A model generated the notes under the pieces. That model was given only the letters and a program-made list of their open reading frames with translations, was not told where the DNA came from and did no database searches. Below are positions 1 to 12,000 of a stretch of 64,000 nucleotides of DNA, one piece after another; within the stretch, counting starts at the first letter, position 1; each line of letters begins with the position of its first letter. The translations under genes and the position numbers were made by a program. Origin of the DNA: Rhabdornis inornatus (Eukaryota > Chordata > Aves > Passeriformes > Rhabdornithidae); NCBI GenBank assembly GCA_013397075.1, contig VWZS01001987.1:62001-126000 (forward strand), given 5' to 3'.

Positions 1-581
1 TCGCACCGTGTGCCTGAAAGCGTCCTAAAGCTTTTTGAACTCTCTCAGGCTGGTGCTGTGCCCACTTCCCTGGTGAGCCCGTTCCAGTGCCCAAGCACCT
101 CTGGGTGACGAACCATTTCCAAATACCCAACCTAAACTTCCCTGACTGAGCTCCAGGCCGTTCTCTCGGGTCCTGTCACTGGCCACCACAGAGACGAGAT
201 CAGTCCTGTCTCGTATTGACTATGAGGTCGCACATCATTTCAGCCTCGGGCCCAGGGCGCGCTCCCGCCCGGCCCCCGCCCGGGCTGGGCCCGTAACGGA
301 GCCGCGGCCACAGTGGCGCTGGCGCCACAGCAACACCCGCCCGCACCGCCCGGCGCTTCCTGCGGCGGGGCCGGCGGAGCGGGGGCGGGCAGGAGGAGGA
401 GGCGGAGGAGGAGGAGAGAAGCGGGGAGGGGAGCGAGGCGGAGTTGGTGCCGCCGCCGGATGCTGCGAGGAGGTTCCGCGGCCCCCCTGCGCTGCCGGTC
501 GCTCACCTGAGCAGGCAGGAGGGCGGGGGAGGAGGAGGAGCCGGCTGCCGAGCTGCGCGGAGCCCGGCGGCGGCGAGGCGG

Positions 582-592
582 NNNNNNNNNNN
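582..592. other. Assembly gap (11 N) inside the CpG island
   Basis: Eleven undetermined bases interrupt the GC-rich island. The true gap size is unknown; such short N runs often stand for longer GC-rich sequence that failed to assemble. The MARK1 first coding exon, absent from the visible sequence, could lie here. Confidence 0.95.
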
Positions 593-665
593 CACGTCGC
601 CCCAGCCCGCCCGCGGCCCCGGGCCGCCCGCGGGGAGCTCTCCCGCAGCCCCTTCCCGCGCTGCC

Positions 666-688
666 GGGCCGGGCCGGGCCGGGCTGGG
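666..688 (+). other. G-quadruplex motif
   Basis: Five GGG tracts separated by two-base loops (666-668, 671-673, 676-678, 681-683, 686-688) meet the classical intramolecular G-quadruplex pattern on the + strand, just downstream of the assembly gap. Confidence 0.7.
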
Positions 689-690
689 CT

Positions 691-701
691 GCCCTTATAT
701 G
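691..701 (+). promoter_or_regulatory. AT-rich CArG/TATA-like box in the CpG island
   Basis: CCTTATATGT follows the G-rich run. It is one base away from the SRF CArG consensus CC(A/T)6GG and also resembles a TATA element. It is the only AT-rich patch in this part of the island. Its function is not shown by the sequence alone. Confidence 0.25.
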
Positions 702-3049
702 TCCTCGTCTGCCGGTGCACACGGGTTGCTGGCTGCGGCCCCCGCCGGCGAGAGGCCTGCAGCCCCTGCGGGCGGCAGCCGGGGTGCCCCGCCTTAGGGC
801 GGCCCCCGCACTCGGCACCTCCGCGCCTGCCTTGGGATATCCACTTGTGGGCTGTCTGGCCGGCTGGCACTTGGCCTTGCCTCACCTTTGGGGGTTCAGC
901 GGTACTTGCTCTTTGTTCGGTTTGCACTTCCAAGACGGTCCCTGGTGTTGTATTCCTTCCTCTGCTTTGCTTTGTGTTGCCTCTGAGAGAGGCTGTGGTC
1001 GTGTCCTTGGTTCTTCCCGAGTTCATTGTATCTTCCTTTGTGTTCTGTTTAAATATCTTTGCGGTTTCCTCTGCTCCGCCCGGACTCGATAGAGTGAGGG
1101 GTGGTGTTCTCTGCTGTGGTGGTCTTCCATAGAAAATAACCGGTCTTGGCAATGATAGACAGTGTACCTGAGGAATGTTGGACCATGTCTGGTCCTGTCC
1201 ATCAGTGGTGATTATTTACATAGGTGGTAGTGTGGGAGGTATGAAATTTTCCTCTTGGGTGAGGGGACCAGTGTTAAAAGCATTATTGTTTGCAATGTGT
1301 ATCCTTAATTGCCTTTGGGAAGGTGGCAGAAGGAGGGGGAAAAGGAGTCATAGGAAATGTAATACATGCAGTCATACCCACCTTCTATTTGTGTGGAAAG
1401 TGATTGGTAAGAAACGAAGGAAGATGGCCTAGTGGGCTGAAATGCATTGAAGAAGCTGTTTGTTTGTAGTGCATCAGTCTATTCCATAGTCATTCTGGCT
1501 AGTAGCAGGAGCTGCTAAGGTTTGTTACTCTATGTGCCCAAGCAGTAGTGCCTTCTGAATAGGTTACTGACTGATATGAAATGAAAAGTGAATGTAAGAA
1601 GATGATTTGGAAGACAAAGGTAACAGAAAGAGATGATACAGCTAGATAAGTGAAACCCCAGTGTGGTGAATTATTATGAGCTTTTAGTATCAGTCACTCA
1701 GTAGAAGTTGAATTGATACAGCAATATCAGACTTATTACTAGTTAAAGCAAATAGATGTGTTTGTTCTGTCCTTACACTTCATGGACTGATGAGTTCTGT
1801 GTTGCTGTGAGAACAAAAGCAAGTCCTTGGGATGCAAATTTCGATTTAATTAAATTATAAAGTCCAGGTTTACATGATATATGTTACTAACGAGTCTGTA
1901 TTTCAAATGTATATAGGAATATAGATGAGAGATAGATGACAGGAAAGGATAAGATATTTATGTATATATCTGGTAATACAGTCCATAAGACTTGCACAAT
2001 TTACATAAGGCAAATGGAAATATTTTCAAATATCATCTTTTATGGAATGAAAACTTCAGAGTTGTGGTTGTTAATTTAGAAAATATTATGCTACTTGTGA
2101 GTGCTCAATTTTGATACCTAGGGAATAGTAAGTGTTATTTTTTTATTATTGTAATTTCAGAGAGTGCATTGGGCATACAAAATACCCCGGTTTTTACAGG
2201 GTATCAGAATACTCAAAATTCCACATTTGCTTCGGAAAACCTTGGTGTAAGTCTGAAACCTTATACTAGTGAATATGATCTTGTAGCCAGAGAAGCACCA
2301 AAGATCTGTGCAGTTCCCTGATCTGCACAGAATTACTCCAGTGCTGTCATTAGTGGGCATCCACAGGATTTTGGAGCAAGGGCTTTGAGCTCTGCCTGTT
2401 GGACAGAGCCTTCAGGAGCCGTCCTTGTTACCCGTGGTGTCTCTTACGTCAGACCTTTGGCTAGAGTGGCAAATGTAGGATGGAGGAGGAGTAGGTGGTC
2501 CGTTGCTGACTTCCTGATCAGCAGCATTCCTTGATTTAAAATGGATTCTGTGAGGGTGAGATGAGAGTCTTAAATTACTTTTAATGTGCTTCCTTCTGCT
2601 AATAAACATTAATGGACTGAGGAGCTGTTAATGCTGGTGGCTCATGATAGACGAAGTCAAGCTAGTAAGCTGTGGGTAACCGAGGTGGTGAGAAGTTGTA
2701 ACTAAAGGGAGAAGTGATTGGAAAGAGTGAGGAATTAAGGAGCAGGTTTTGGCCTGGTAAAAAAGTCCACCTTTGTAGTGCATATTTCCAGTTCTCCAGT
2801 ATGTATATGAGCAAAGCTCTCCTGAGCAGCTAATGGTGATCTTCAGGAGAGGGTCTTTTCTTCCGTCTGGTGTGTGTGGCCATCTCGCAGTGTTGCTCCA
2901 TTGTGTGACTCCCAAGGGACAACTGGAGCTCTGTATCCTGGAGAGAGCTGACTGATGCTTCTGATACAGCCCCTACATGTGTGTCCAGCTGTGCTCTGCA
3001 CATGGGGTGAGGTTGTTGCGTGAAATCGTGGGGAGCTACCCTGCCACCA

Positions 3050-3065
3050 CCCCCCCCCCCCCCCC
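3050..3065. repeat. Poly(C) homopolymer, 16 bases
   Basis: An uninterrupted run of 16 C follows CCACCA. Such runs are prone to length variation and sequencing error, and can form i-motif or (opposite strand) G-rich structures. Confidence 0.9.
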
Positions 3066-6000
3066 GTGTCTTGGCAGCTGATTTCAGTATTTTGAAATAG
3101 AAAACAAATAAAAGTTTCATGTATGCTTTTCTCAGTGAGTGTGCTAGCATTTGTGTTATCATTTGAAAAAAGAAATTGTAATACTGGATATAGCACCTAT
3201 CATAAGAATATACATTCTTTGAGGAATTACAGGAGTTCCTGATGGGATGGGTGAAAAACTCACTTGTTTCCATAATGCTTTGTGCTTTTTGTCCCACAGT
3301 GCCCTTTGAAAATATTTTAGAAGGGATAAGATCAGGCAGCATGTTACTTGATAAAGTCTTATCAGAAGGCTGGAGTGAAAAGAGCAGGAACCGGCAGCAA
3401 GGGACAGACAACAGGTGGAGGGAGCCAGGGCCTGGGAAGCATCAGTGTATGTGTAACTGATAGGTCTGCCCTGTGAAGCTTCACACTCTTTTTCTTTTCT
3501 TTGCCTTTTTGCTATTCCTGACATCTCCCAGTGCTATGTTTAGCTTCCCTAGCATATGCCCATAAATACTTTTCACTGGAAATGTTATTTCTTGTTCACG
3601 AAAGCTGTGTTTAAGGAAGCAAAGTAGATTATGATTATCAAATACTTATTCTTACTAACAGTTTATTGGGAATCTTGGGGAAATTAATGGGTGGAGGCAG
3701 TACTGTATTTTCATGTGTATTACTGGCTTTATTTTTTCAAATGAGAGGCAAGAGCAGCATTCAAAATAATAATTTCCCCTTGTTTTGATTTAGTACATGT
3801 AACTATTTGCAGCCTCCTCTTGATACATTTTTCATAGGCTATGACACGGAGTGTATCACTACATTCAAATAATTTCACTTGGGGTTAGTTTGGCTGAACT
3901 GAGCTTCCCATCTCTGCTGTTGCTGGGAGAAGGACAGGAATCAAACGCTTTGAGCTACAGTATTTCTTCTGTTTTCATTGAGTTGGTATTAATTGAGGAA
4001 AGAGGGGCTTTTATGATTTTCCCTTCATAATGTGTGGCCTTGTATTGTGTCTTAAATTGAGGAGTGATTTTCCTGAATTAAGGCAAAAGAGAAGAAATAG
4101 ATAGGTAATATATTCTTTTAGATGTTTTTGGAGAGCTCTGTGTAAGAAAAGGCTCAGAGATTCAACAGCTGGCTCTATACTGCTTGCTGTATAGTACTTT
4201 TAGTAAAGTTAATAAGAATGAGAATGCTGAAAATAGTTTGCTTTTTCTGATGTAAGGACCTTTTAGTCCGGCACAAGAATACATGATTTTTTTCTTGCAT
4301 AGTAAGTGTAATTTAATCTTTTGAAGGTCTTACTGTTATCTGTGAAGGTATTGCTGTTTACTTGTGCTGTGGTCTCACCTATCTATCTAAGTTTTAAGGT
4401 ATTCTTGTGTTTTGTACTTTTCAAATTCCTCGGAGTTGTTTAATTCTGCTGGAGCCACCTGACATGTTTACAGTGGAAGAAGGAACGATAAAGGCAGGAG
4501 TGCTGGATGATAATTCTGGCAGGAGTCGAGGAGGTGCGTGGGAATTGTGGCTTGTCTTACCTAGCCAGTGCTATGTGAGAATTCTTGAGGTGTCATGGCA
4601 GGTGAAGTTTTAAGGAGGATAAACTAGTGACCTATGATCACGTGATTTGCTTCATTATCATACAAATAACTAAAACTTTGACACATGCACACCCATTTGT
4701 GGGTTAGCTATGGGACGGTGGCATCTCGGATGCCAGCTCAAGTGGGTGTGGCTAAGGATGCCTTTCTGACAGGGGAGCCTACAAGACAGCTGCATTTTGA
4801 AGAGGAAAGAAGTTGAATAGGGCAAGAGATAAGATGATAGAATGAAGTGGTCAAGTTGTGATGATAATGATTATACCATGTTTAATTTCTTTCTGTGAGG
4901 TTTTTCTTTTTTTTTTTTTTCCTTCTGGATATGCTTTTGCACAATAAGAACACATGGTTTTGATTTGGACAGAGGGGGCGTGGGAGAAAGTATCTGACAA
5001 GAATTCCTTCCTTCAGTGCCTTAAGCAGAAGAATGGCCTAATTTCCAAACCTTATGGGTTCAAGAGTACAGCTGTATCTTTCTTATCCACAGGAGATGGA
5101 CTTGAGCAAAGTGAAGAATGCCTGTTTTTTCCTTGCGAGTTTATTTTCCTTGGTCATAAATACACCATTAGATTATATGTTTGTTTGAACGGTAAGAAGA
5201 GGGTATATGCTCCCAATGTTATTTTGAAGGTTTGTGTTTCCTCTGTGCAGACTTTTTATTGTTGTTGTTCTGCTTCACATCTGGAGTGAGCTCCTATGTT
5301 GTGGGGGGAGAACATGTGCTGAGCTAGAGCGCTATGCATGGAGAGAGCAAGGTTCATTTTGAAGTTAACCTTCCATGTGGATCAGAGAGAATAGTGGGAC
5401 AGGTGATACATATATTTAGTTTCATTTTCTTTATGTAGAGAGGAATATTTTGGTACAAAGCACTGAAAATGTTCATGGTTCAGTGTTCTTTGTGGGCATC
5501 ACAAATGAGTGTACAGCGTTAAAGTTCAGAAAGAGTTAATGCAGTTTGCTTGTAGTACTTGTTTCATACTTCAGGGGTTTTGAGGTTCATAGGCAAACAT
5601 CAAGTTGGATTGTTTGTGGTTGATGTTCTGAAAACTGTATTTACATGGTCAGTGGACTTAAACAGTAAACTAGAACACAGAGAATATGTTCTAGGAAAAT
5701 TGACCAGTGGGGTCTTTACTATTGTATATTTCTGATCCCGTGGACTTACTGTTTATATTGAGATATTTAAACTTGTTTATCTCTGCACTTTAAATGTTTC
5801 AATCATCATTAAAGGCAGGATTTTTCCCCCATGACACCTGATTACATTTGCAAACTAATGTTTCTACTATAAATGTGAGAAGTTTCTACCATCACAATTG
5901 CTGTTGCTCAGCAGAGCAATCTCCTCCTAGCTTCTAATTAATATCAATAGTTTAAACACAGAAAAAGTAGTCACTTAATTTTTAAGTGCAGATACTATGA

Positions 6001-9000
6001 TTTCTCTAGAATTACATTCTCAATCGGTGATTTGTAGTTGCACTTGGAGTTTTTTTCTTGTTCTCAGGATTTAGATAGACCTGACCTTAATATCTTACTG
6101 ATGCTTGAGAGAACTTTAAACAGTGTTCCAGTAGAGCAGGTTCATTAAGAAACTATCCTGTAAGAAGGAGATGATTTTACAATTAATGGGGAGCTAGAAA
6201 ACTGTAGGGCAATTGAAGCCCTAAGACAGGTTTCTTATAGATTGGTCTACTCACAACCTGAGAGTTTAAGCAAACTTTTCATATGTTGCAATATCAGAGA
6301 GAAAACATTTTATCGCTGCTTTTTAGATTTTATCTTTTAGTAACTTCAGCCTGTCCTTTATTTTAAAATACGTATTTACAGTCTGTGCTGCCCTCCAGGT
6401 TAAACATACTACTTGTAAACTGCTGCAGACAGTGACAAGTTTCAAATTTAGCTTATTTATGTTGTGGTCATGACACCATCTATTTTGTTGCTGTTGTTGG
6501 AAACACAATGCATGCTTTTTGTGGTTGGATTTGTTGTGTTTTTTTTAATCTTTCTGGAATTTCAGAATAGGCAAAAAAATTTTGTTAGGATTTCACAGTT
6601 TTTTTTCTGGGTCTTGATTCTTGAATGTTTACTCTACTCTAAGAAGTGGTGAATTAGGAAGAAATGTTTTCCACAGTTGACTGTTTGCGAAAACAGCCAT
6701 GAAAACAGGGAAGTTTCGTCGAAACATTCACATTGTTCAGTGTAATGAATATAATGCAACTCAATCTGAGTTTTAATAAGTAGCTCTTTCTCCACATCAG
6801 CTACCAAGCCTGATTAATTGTTAGCATTTCTCTACTTCTTTCACATTGTCAATTAGCTTTTCTTTGGTGCGTTCTCTGTGCTCGGTGCTAAACTGAGCTT
6901 TAAAATGGACCACTTGTATTTCATGTAAGAATGAATCATCTTTGTTTTGTGAATAACTTCGTAAAATAGCAAAATCAAAGGCTTGTTGAGATCTGAAGGT
7001 CAGTTTGAGACTTCATAGCTGTATGTGATGATTCAGCTTAGATTGTTTTGGTGAGCATCCTGGTGAATCTAAGGTTAAAAATTCCAAGATGCTGAGATGG
7101 CCTTGTTTTTAAAGTACATTTCCCTGTGAGTGTTTCAACTTTTATTTCCAAAGTAATGACTAAACATGCTGTAGCTATTGTGGGAAAATAGTTGAAGACC
7201 AAGGGCATTTGAAACCACACTGTGCTTGTCATAATCCTGCTTCTTTTTGACCTGAGGTGGCAGTTTGAAAACAGAGTTTGGTTGGTTGGTTTGTTGGGGG
7301 ATTTTGTTTTCTTTATTTATTTATTTATATATATTTTTAACATGAGCATTTTTTATCAGGGATTTCTTTTTGTATGCTTTCAAAGAAAACAGCAACTTCT
7401 GCTGAGAGACATATGTTCACAGTTGTAGTAGGGTGCTTGCACAGTTAAATTCAGCTGGGCTACAATTAACCTTAAAAGCAATGAACCAGACATGTTTACG
7501 GAACACTTCCACAGCTTAGTGTCTAATGATTGATCAATAGTTGTATTTATGTGAAACCCAAAAGCTCAGGTTTATTTGGCATCTCTGTAGAGTGAAAGAT
7601 CATTGTTATTCTAAAATTCTCCATCTTACCAGGACAGCTGATGAACTGTCACTTCACATTACTTAAATCCTTGTGGAAAGCAGGTTGTCTTGCTGGAATG
7701 AATGTGTTTGTGTGTTTTCAAGTTCTCCTGCTGTTTGTTTGTATATGGTTTCAGGAAAAAGTAATTTTCCTTTTTTAATCTTGCTGTTCCTATGCTTGTG
7801 GGACATCTTAGGTATGGGCTGTGATGTCAAAATGAGAAGTGGTCTGCATTCCACTTGTTCAGTTGACATTAATGTACCTTACAATTAAGATGACTTTTGT
7901 AAAGAACCCTTCATGGCTGTTCAAGATTTAAGTGCTTGGTACTAATGACTTCTGTCCCTTGGTGTGCAAACTATTTCAGTTAGCAATGTTTTATAAAAGT
8001 GTATTATTTAGAGACCTAAATATAAAATGCAGCAACACAATGTTATTGAAGAAAAGGGTTCTTTTTTTCACACTTGGCTTCTTCAAAAGCCTGACAGTGT
8101 CTCAGAAAGAGGACTTTTGGTTGCAGTAAGCTTTAGCCAGAGTAATTGTTCATATTTCCAAGATGTATACCCAATCCAAAAGAGCATTGAATGGCAACAC
8201 ACTGATATGTGTATTCACAGCCATGAGGTAAGGGTTATTACATGTAATGGAGTTTTACTGAGGTCACAATGAATCAGGTTTGTGACTTCAGACCAGCCTC
8301 TGCCTTGTTCACTGTGACACTGCTGATGTGCTGGGAAGAAGCAGAATAATTGTGCTGGTTTTTGTTTAAACACCTGTACAGTTCACAAAAGTAGCAAAAT
8401 GTTAATCAAAGCAGAGAATTATGTCCAAACTTAGCGTGTATTTCAAGTGATCAAATGTAAGGAGTTTTGTCCAGCTGAGTTGCAGAACCATATTTTTTAA
8501 GTGTACAGAGTTGTGTTATGTTGAATAATAAGACAGAACTTTACTTCACCTCTGATGAAAGGACTTACGTAGTACATTGATGTATGTAGCTGAACATATA
8601 GAGTTGCTGGATAGCCCATGGCAGTCTTTTGCAAGAGCAGATAATGATGATATTACTGGTGACAAAGTCTAATTGCTTCTGTATTATTAAGTAAAGTAGT
8701 GCATGATAACTTTTAAAATCTCAAGGAGACACAGAATTAGGCAAGGTTGTTAGAGAGAAGTGATATCTTTCATTAGACAGATGTGGTTGAAGAAAATAGA
8801 TGAGATTTGGATAGCAGCAGGGCTTGCTGAAAAGGCTCTTGCCTAAGGTGAGACTCGTGGTAAAACCTGTAGTGCCTCTGCTGTGCTTCTGTAGGAGGGC
8901 CCACACCTCACTCACGGTGCAGTAAAACACACACCTCCTTGTAAGCAGAGGCTCAGCCTTAGTCACTGGGTAGACTACTATTTTAAGCTCTCCTGGAAGA

Positions 9001-12000
9001 TTTCCTCCTGGATTCCTCCCTTCCTCACTGTTGGTTCTTATCTTTTTCATCTTAACCCAATGCTCAAGAAGAAAGTAATAGAAAAATAAAGTAAAACGTT
9101 TTTTACTGATCTTAAAGCAGCTCTTTTTTTTTGTAAGGGAAAAGGCCATTTATTTATAATCTGAAAGTTGTCACATAGATAATTTCTCTTATTTAGTCCC
9201 TCAAAAATTTGACCAATTTAATTTTAAATCTGGTGCTAGTCTATAACCTGCCATCACATCAGCTTTATCCTTACATACCCTATATCCATCTTTCCAAGAT
9301 TCCAGTTGACTCTGTTGATTAATTTGCTGGCCATTAAACCCCTGCAATTTGCTATAATCTCACATTTCTGGCTTCCCCCGCCCCCTTTGTTTTCTCCCCC
9401 ATTTTGCTTACTAACGTGCTTTTGTGCTGGAGCTTGGCATGCTCATTGCCAGCTTCCTTATGCTTCTCACTCTTTCTGGGACCTTTTCCAGTTTTGCTCA
9501 TTTAATGACATAAGCAAACCCAATACAAAGCTTTATAAAAGCCGTGTAGTTGTAGCTCCTGTTTATCTTTCAAGTAATGCCCTTCAGTATGAATCCCAAG
9601 GAGCATTTTAATGTGGGAATAATCTGAATTGTAAAGCTAAAGGGAGTGAAAAAATTTTTTGCTGTGGGTGGGCTGGGAAGACCTGTTTCTGTGTTGGGGG
9701 CTCTTTCAAATATTAGCAAAAGTTATTATTACTATTTGAAATATTCATCAGTTAGACCATATTTTCCTCATTCTACCTTTCCCTCCCCCCTGGTAAAGTT
9801 ACTGGGCTTCCTTCTCTCAGATAAGAGCAGAGAGTAACCAAAGCTTCATAGTGGTTACTTAGACAGGACATACAATTTTATCATGTTCTCTTAGAGATTT
9901 TTCTACATGTGCTCAGATATGTGAGGAATTTAATGGGTGAGAGTTGCAGAGCTGGGGAAGGGGAGGGTAGGGTGTACTGCAGGCCATGTAGCAGCAGTGT
10001 AAATTACTTATGCTTAAACAGTAAATATCTGAAATTCCTTTTGAGAGTGCATGCTTGGCTTCAGTCATACGTAAGTATCTTTCTACTTCTTAGATGTTTG
10101 TCTTCACTTAAAATAAGGAGAGGCATAGCTCAGAAATTCAGAGAATCTTATGTGTTAAGAGGAGTCTTGTTTTTGCCATGGAAATTACCTTAGTCTGTGA
10201 AATGCTACATTGAGCTCTTACAGCGGATATGGTTGTTTTCCACAAATGGATTACATGTGTAATGTATTTACTCATATCTCGTTCCAGATAATATTATTGA
10301 TTCAAGGTAATATAATTCTTTAAAGCATTTGGGGTTTTATTTAGTCATTTTTTTTCCAACAGTAATCTGATTTTCTTCCCCTTGCCATTATAGTAAGGCT
10401 AGTCTACTGGTGGTTAAAGAAAAAATCAAAGAATATGTCTGTACTTGTTGGAGGACTAAAATAGTACTTTTTCCTCAAGATCAGACTTTTTCGTTAAGAT
10501 CAGACTCCCAAAGTAATAGCATTTTTAATCATTCAGTACAATGAAATGGATACAGAAAATATTACTAATACTGTTCTGAGTAGTCTTTAGCAGACATACC
10601 TATATATAATAGTTTTTCAAATTTGTTTTTCTTAATTTGATATTAAATGAGAGAGACTGGCTGCTTTTTAGACTTCTTTCTTCTAGTGATAGACATAAGA
10701 TGCATATGAACAAAGAACATTTATGAAAGCCCTTCACAGTGTAACTCTTGCTCCATCTACTGCAGACTCCAGTGAAATCTTATCCTCGAACCTGGTATGA
10801 GCAATGAGGGTTGAACTAATATAGATGCTGGAATTAGTCAGTGGAAGACATAATTATTATCAGAGAATGTATGCCTCCAGCAGTGTTTGTAGTCGGGCTA
10901 AGGGAAATCTAATCCCACAGCCTGTGCAAAGTAGACTGATAAAATTGCATTTAAAGGTCCTTTTAAAGAAAGCTATTCTTGCTCATCCAATGATTGCAGA
11001 AGTATAACACTCATGTAAAAGTCAAGTTTGATGTTTCCTAAATACTACAAGATAACGTATTATTTCTGCTGCTCCTGTTATTATTAGATTTTTGTGTGAC
11101 CTTTTGTAAAACTTTGTATTTTGGTATTGTGTACAAGCTTTTCCCCCTTTACTCATTAAATTAATTTCCTAGTGGTGTCTAACATTAAGTTTCAATAGAA
11201 TTATTTTCAAATGAGAGGTGTCAAGCCTTCTGGAGTGGTCTAGAAGAGATAAAGTGGACTCCTCTATCCATCTGTTTGTTCTCATTACCTTCACAAAATA
11301 ATTACTAACCTGAAGAAGCTGAATTAAATACAGCACTTGGGTATTAGATTGGAGTTACAGTCAAGTGAAGTGTTAATGGTGCATCAGCCATTTTACTAAT
11401 ATTATCTTGATTTAATTGAACATTAAATTCTGTGAGTGACAGAAAAAGAAGAAAGCAGGCTGGGGGACTGACAAGATTATTGCCTGGTAGAACAATTATA
11501 TATTGGAGTTAGGATAGGAAGCCGTCTGGAGGTATACTTTTGTCCAAAACTATGCCCTGATTTCAGGTCACCTGTTGGATCATAGGAAGGCAGTAGAAAA
11601 TGAATAGATTTTTTAAGTGTTTGAAAAGAGAAAATATTGTAACACAATCGTTGTCATCTCCAGAGGTTGGGAGCATTCTAGTTAGTTTGGTAAATTAAGG
11701 AAAAAAATAGAGTTCCCAGCAAGCCTGTGATAATTCAAGGATTGCAATGCTGCATAAAGGGGTACATGATCATCTCTTGTACCATGCTGTGGCTTTCCTT
11801 ATCTTTTAAGAGGCAAGGAGCATTTTAACTCTGTGGATGGGAGAAGAACCCTTGGAACATTGGTGGTGGAAGAGAGAACAAAACATTGCTGGCAGTTCAT
11901 CCTAAGCCTTGGGAAAATTCAGTTGTGTCCATTTGAAATCTGCTTAGGGATGACTTTCCTTTAAGGTTTGGGGACAAATTCCCAGTTTCCAGTAGGGAGG

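Larger units (their letters stand above)
240..830 (+). promoter_or_regulatory. MARK1: CpG island, probable MARK1 promoter and 5' UTR
   Basis: The sequence changes abruptly from ordinary composition to very GC- and CpG-rich DNA at about 240 and back at about 830. It contains many GGGCGG/CCGCCC-type Sp1-like boxes and purine-rich GGAGGAGGAG stretches around 390-425 and 510-540. It is the only CpG island upstream of the MARK1 coding exons, on the correct side, so it is inferred to be the promoter and first exon region. The transcription start cannot be fixed by eye. Open frames across it on both strands are low-complexity products of GC-rich sequence, not genes. Confidence 0.75.

Noticed and set aside
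497..509. Minus-strand splice-donor-like site (CAG then GTGAGC), hinting at a divergent transcript
   Set aside because: A single donor-like word in GC-rich sequence; no exon or acceptor can be supported.
235..1152. 305-residue open frame on the minus strand (and 192-residue partner at 240-818)
   Set aside because: Pro/Arg/Gly-rich translation of a CpG island, running across the N gap; no family, no splice context.
2830..3411. 193-residue minus-strand open frame spanning the poly-C run
   Set aside because: Contains a poly-Gly stretch created by the homopolymer, shows no recognisable domain and overlaps alternative frames of similar length.
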